A stretch of 64,000 bases of DNA. Source: Apostichopus japonicus (taxonomy: Eukaryota; Echinodermata; Holothuroidea; Aspidochirotida; Stichopodidae). Positions 61,504 through 64,000 of this stretch are shown here, piece after piece; position 1 is the first letter of the stretch, and each line of letters begins with the position of its first letter. The notes under the pieces were generated by a model. The model searched no databases. It was given only the letters and a program-made list of their open reading frames with translations, and was not told where the DNA came from. The position numbers and the translations under genes are program-made. The stretch is taken from positions 12,575,001 to 12,639,000 of the forward strand of contig NC_092569.1 of the NCBI RefSeq assembly GCF_037975245.1. Reading direction: 5' to 3'.

Positions 61504-62758
61504 ATGCGATAAATGGAATGAAAAGTATTTTGAATTCAAACACAATTTTCTAAGTGATGACAAACTTTGAAATTGCTCTTATGTGTGAAGAACAGAACAC
61601 CCCCACCCCCTCCCCCCCCCCCTCAAAAAAATCGTGATATATATATCTCCATAACTGAGGAATAATTTTTGAGTAACGTACAGCAAACGAATGTCTGTGT
61701 CACAAAGGCGTAGACCATATAATGACGATTTCACTATATTTATTTCTTTTGAAATTCGCTTACCGCAACTGCATTTATCTTGAACTGAACTACTTGTGAC
61801 CTGTATGGCTATGGGGTGGTTAAAAAATGACAGAAACACAATATTAGTCATGATAAATTAAAAAAGTTTCCAATAATCACACTGCTACAGATAGTCATAC
61901 GTGTTGCTATTTCAAAGTTGTTCAACGCAATTTGGAGTGGATCGTAGGATACGAGATTTGAATTATCCCGCTCTTCTTACTTCGTTTCTGGTTAGCAATG
62001 TCTTCAGTTACAGAAAGATGTCAACAATTGAATGCTTACATTTCTTTCAGGATTGTACAATAAAATAGAGGGCGACGTTCCTTCTTGTAGTTCCAATTTA
62101 AATGTCGTTCGAGCTTAGCCAAACTTACAGTTGTCGTACCACAATCAATCGTTCCATTGACTTACACACTAAGATCGTCACTTTCAAGGCCCGCTAAAGC
62201 ATAAATATAAGTTTTCAACTGGCATACCCATCCACCACATGCAATCTGGGGGCATGGCCTGTCGTGGCACTGCACTTTTCCATACCATAACCGGTTGGAT
62301 CTTGAGCTATAAGAGGAGCAAGTTTAGCATACTGAACCCCAACCCTTCATCTGCTCACTCGGAGCATTATTCACATTTAGCCAAAGAATTTCTTAACTGC
62401 AGTGCTCTATATCACCTCCAATCCTCCATATTTTCGCATCATCTTTTCATATGCTCTTACAAATGAAGGCAGAAAAACATACTGAAAATATGCCAAAAAG
62501 AAGCAATTCAGTAGGATATACACTACGGTCATTGTGGCATGGAGCCTTTATGCATTCTTGTCTGCGTGATTTGGAATGATCAGGAACTCGTATTATTATT
62601 GAACTATTATTTGAACCCAAGAACCAACAGGCTAGGCTGGCGTGATGGCCAGGTTGGTTATTCGGGCAGCACTGCGTGGCGGTGATCAGTTTGCTGCAGG
62701 TCATGTGAAACTCGCCGGCATTGGACCTGCACAACTACTGACCATCGGTGTATACGCA

Positions 62759-62761
<3 letters not shown>

Positions 62762-62808
<47 letters not shown>
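62762..62808. repeat. (TA)n tract, D/E boundary
   Basis: TA tract at the unit junction. Confidence 0.97.
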
Positions 62809-62811
<3 letters not shown>

Positions 62812-64000
62812 GCTACAAACAGGATATTAACTGCTTTCACACTGACAATGGTTCCGTATACTGACAATTCCTGATACAGAACAACAAAAAAAGACGGTAA
62901 TTCTGCAAACGATGTAAATTTGGGTGCAGAGTATAACAAACAAGTCGTAGTAACGGATCAAAAAGAACAACAAAAAGAAAAGATCGACCTATGGTGAAAG
63001 AGCTCCAAGCTACAGTAAACCTATAACAATCAGTTCTGTAGACTCACTGACGTATAGCCTATACGCTTGAGAAGTGAACAGCAATATAACAGTATAACAA
63101 CATAAATGGGAATTTTTTGTCATAGGACAGTCATAGGAAAGAGGGACGATATTGCCAAAGAGAAAAAAAAATGGGAACTCCCCTTACAAATTTCCAAATC
63201 CCTTCAATATTTCAATTGTGCAATCAACATTTTCGGACAATATTATAATAAACCAATATTACAGCAGCGAGAATATAAGCTACACATATATGTCGTAGAA
63301 ACTTGCTGCCTGGTTAGGAGGGAAATCAAAAAGAAATTATTTGAGAAGAAATACAAAACGGTGAAATAGTTGAATTGAATGAGAGGACTAAATCAGCCAA
63401 GACTCTCGCCGGACATTTTACTGCGTCTGCGTTGCGCCTAACAGTGCCTTAATTCCTGATGAATCGACCTATGGCAAATTCAATTGACATATATAGGACT
63501 TTGTTAGCTCTGTCGTGGTCTCATTTGAAAACATTGATAAATGCCAGTAAATTATGAGATTTTTAAATCATATTTAAGCAGCCGGTCTCAATTTACAATT
63601 ATACTTTCACCTTTACCGAACACATATCCTAAAGACAAGTTGAAGTGACCGTAATTACTGTTTCAGAACCGAGATAGGTTATATAGGCCAATATGGTCTT
63701 CATATTCCCCAGCTGAAATGAATTGAAGCTAATTACCTATATAACATTATATAAACGTGATATAACCATCAGAGGTGTATCAATTGGCGGTTTTAGTGGT
63801 TCATTACCCAACCAGGGCCCCCAATGTCCCCCAACTTCACCTCGAAGGATTGGCTCAGGCATTTTGAGCCAACGGATCACAACTTTCAGTCATGTAAGAT
63901 GACCGAGAAGAAGCAGAAGGTTTCTACATTCGTGGATTTGCGTCCAGTACAAATTAGTAGAAAGGATTGATAATAAGGACCCACAGCGTCAGCTCTTACT

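Overview
This window is animal nuclear DNA: intron-split genes with GT/AG junctions, a dense load of DNA-transposon, LINE and DIRS relics, long (TA)n tracts and tandem satellites. The genes point to an echinoderm, most likely a sea cucumber. One is an invertebrate-type (i-type) lysozyme. Another is a secreted protein joining a TIL module, an EGF module and a fibrinogen-like domain, an architecture I associate with echinoderms. The species call is an inference.

Genes. (1) 723..2553 (-) holds the first three coding exons (signal peptide, TIL, TILa/EGF plus the start of a fibrinogen domain) of a secreted fibrinogen-related protein. The rest lies beyond the left edge. (2) 18253..25346 (-) is a complete three-exon i-type lysozyme of 145 residues with both expected catalytic acids. 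Its 5.5 kb first intron carries a decayed DIRS-type retrotransposon and a hAT MITE. (3) 30678..40463 (+) is a three-exon model for a small type I membrane protein with three PPxY motifs, which I do not recognise. Genes 1 and 2 fit extracellular innate defence. Gene 3 has the layout of a membrane adaptor for WW-domain proteins. Nothing shows that the three are co-regulated.

Repeats. 0-17 kb: two U2-snRNA-headed repeats (the second is at 27.6 kb), a LINE tail, a 56-bp satellite, a 210-bp satellite, and a three-level transposon nest at 9784..14430 whose levels are delimited by target-site duplications. 17-30 kb: a zinc-finger relic, the lysozyme gene, copies of dispersed repeats. 30-42 kb: the large intron of gene 3 with two hAT MITEs, a 32-bp minisatellite and a dispersed repeat, then a polypyrimidine tract beside a possible hammerhead/Penelope motif. 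42.65-64 kb: a segmental duplication (42651..47056 and 52734..57029) whose right copy has been amplified into a head-to-tail array of about 2.88 kb units running off the window. Between the two copies lie several hAT MITEs and a hAT transposase fragment.

Most short open frames here are chance frames in repeats, including the runs of alternating Ile and Tyr that come from (TA)n. I found no rRNA gene, intact tRNA gene, CRISPR array or bacterial-type operon. I did not find a clear new biological system. The best leads are the U2-headed repeat family, the transposon nest with its collapsed sister copy, a ~110-bp module shared by unrelated MITEs, the mosaic 2.88 kb array, and the unrecognised PPxY membrane protein.
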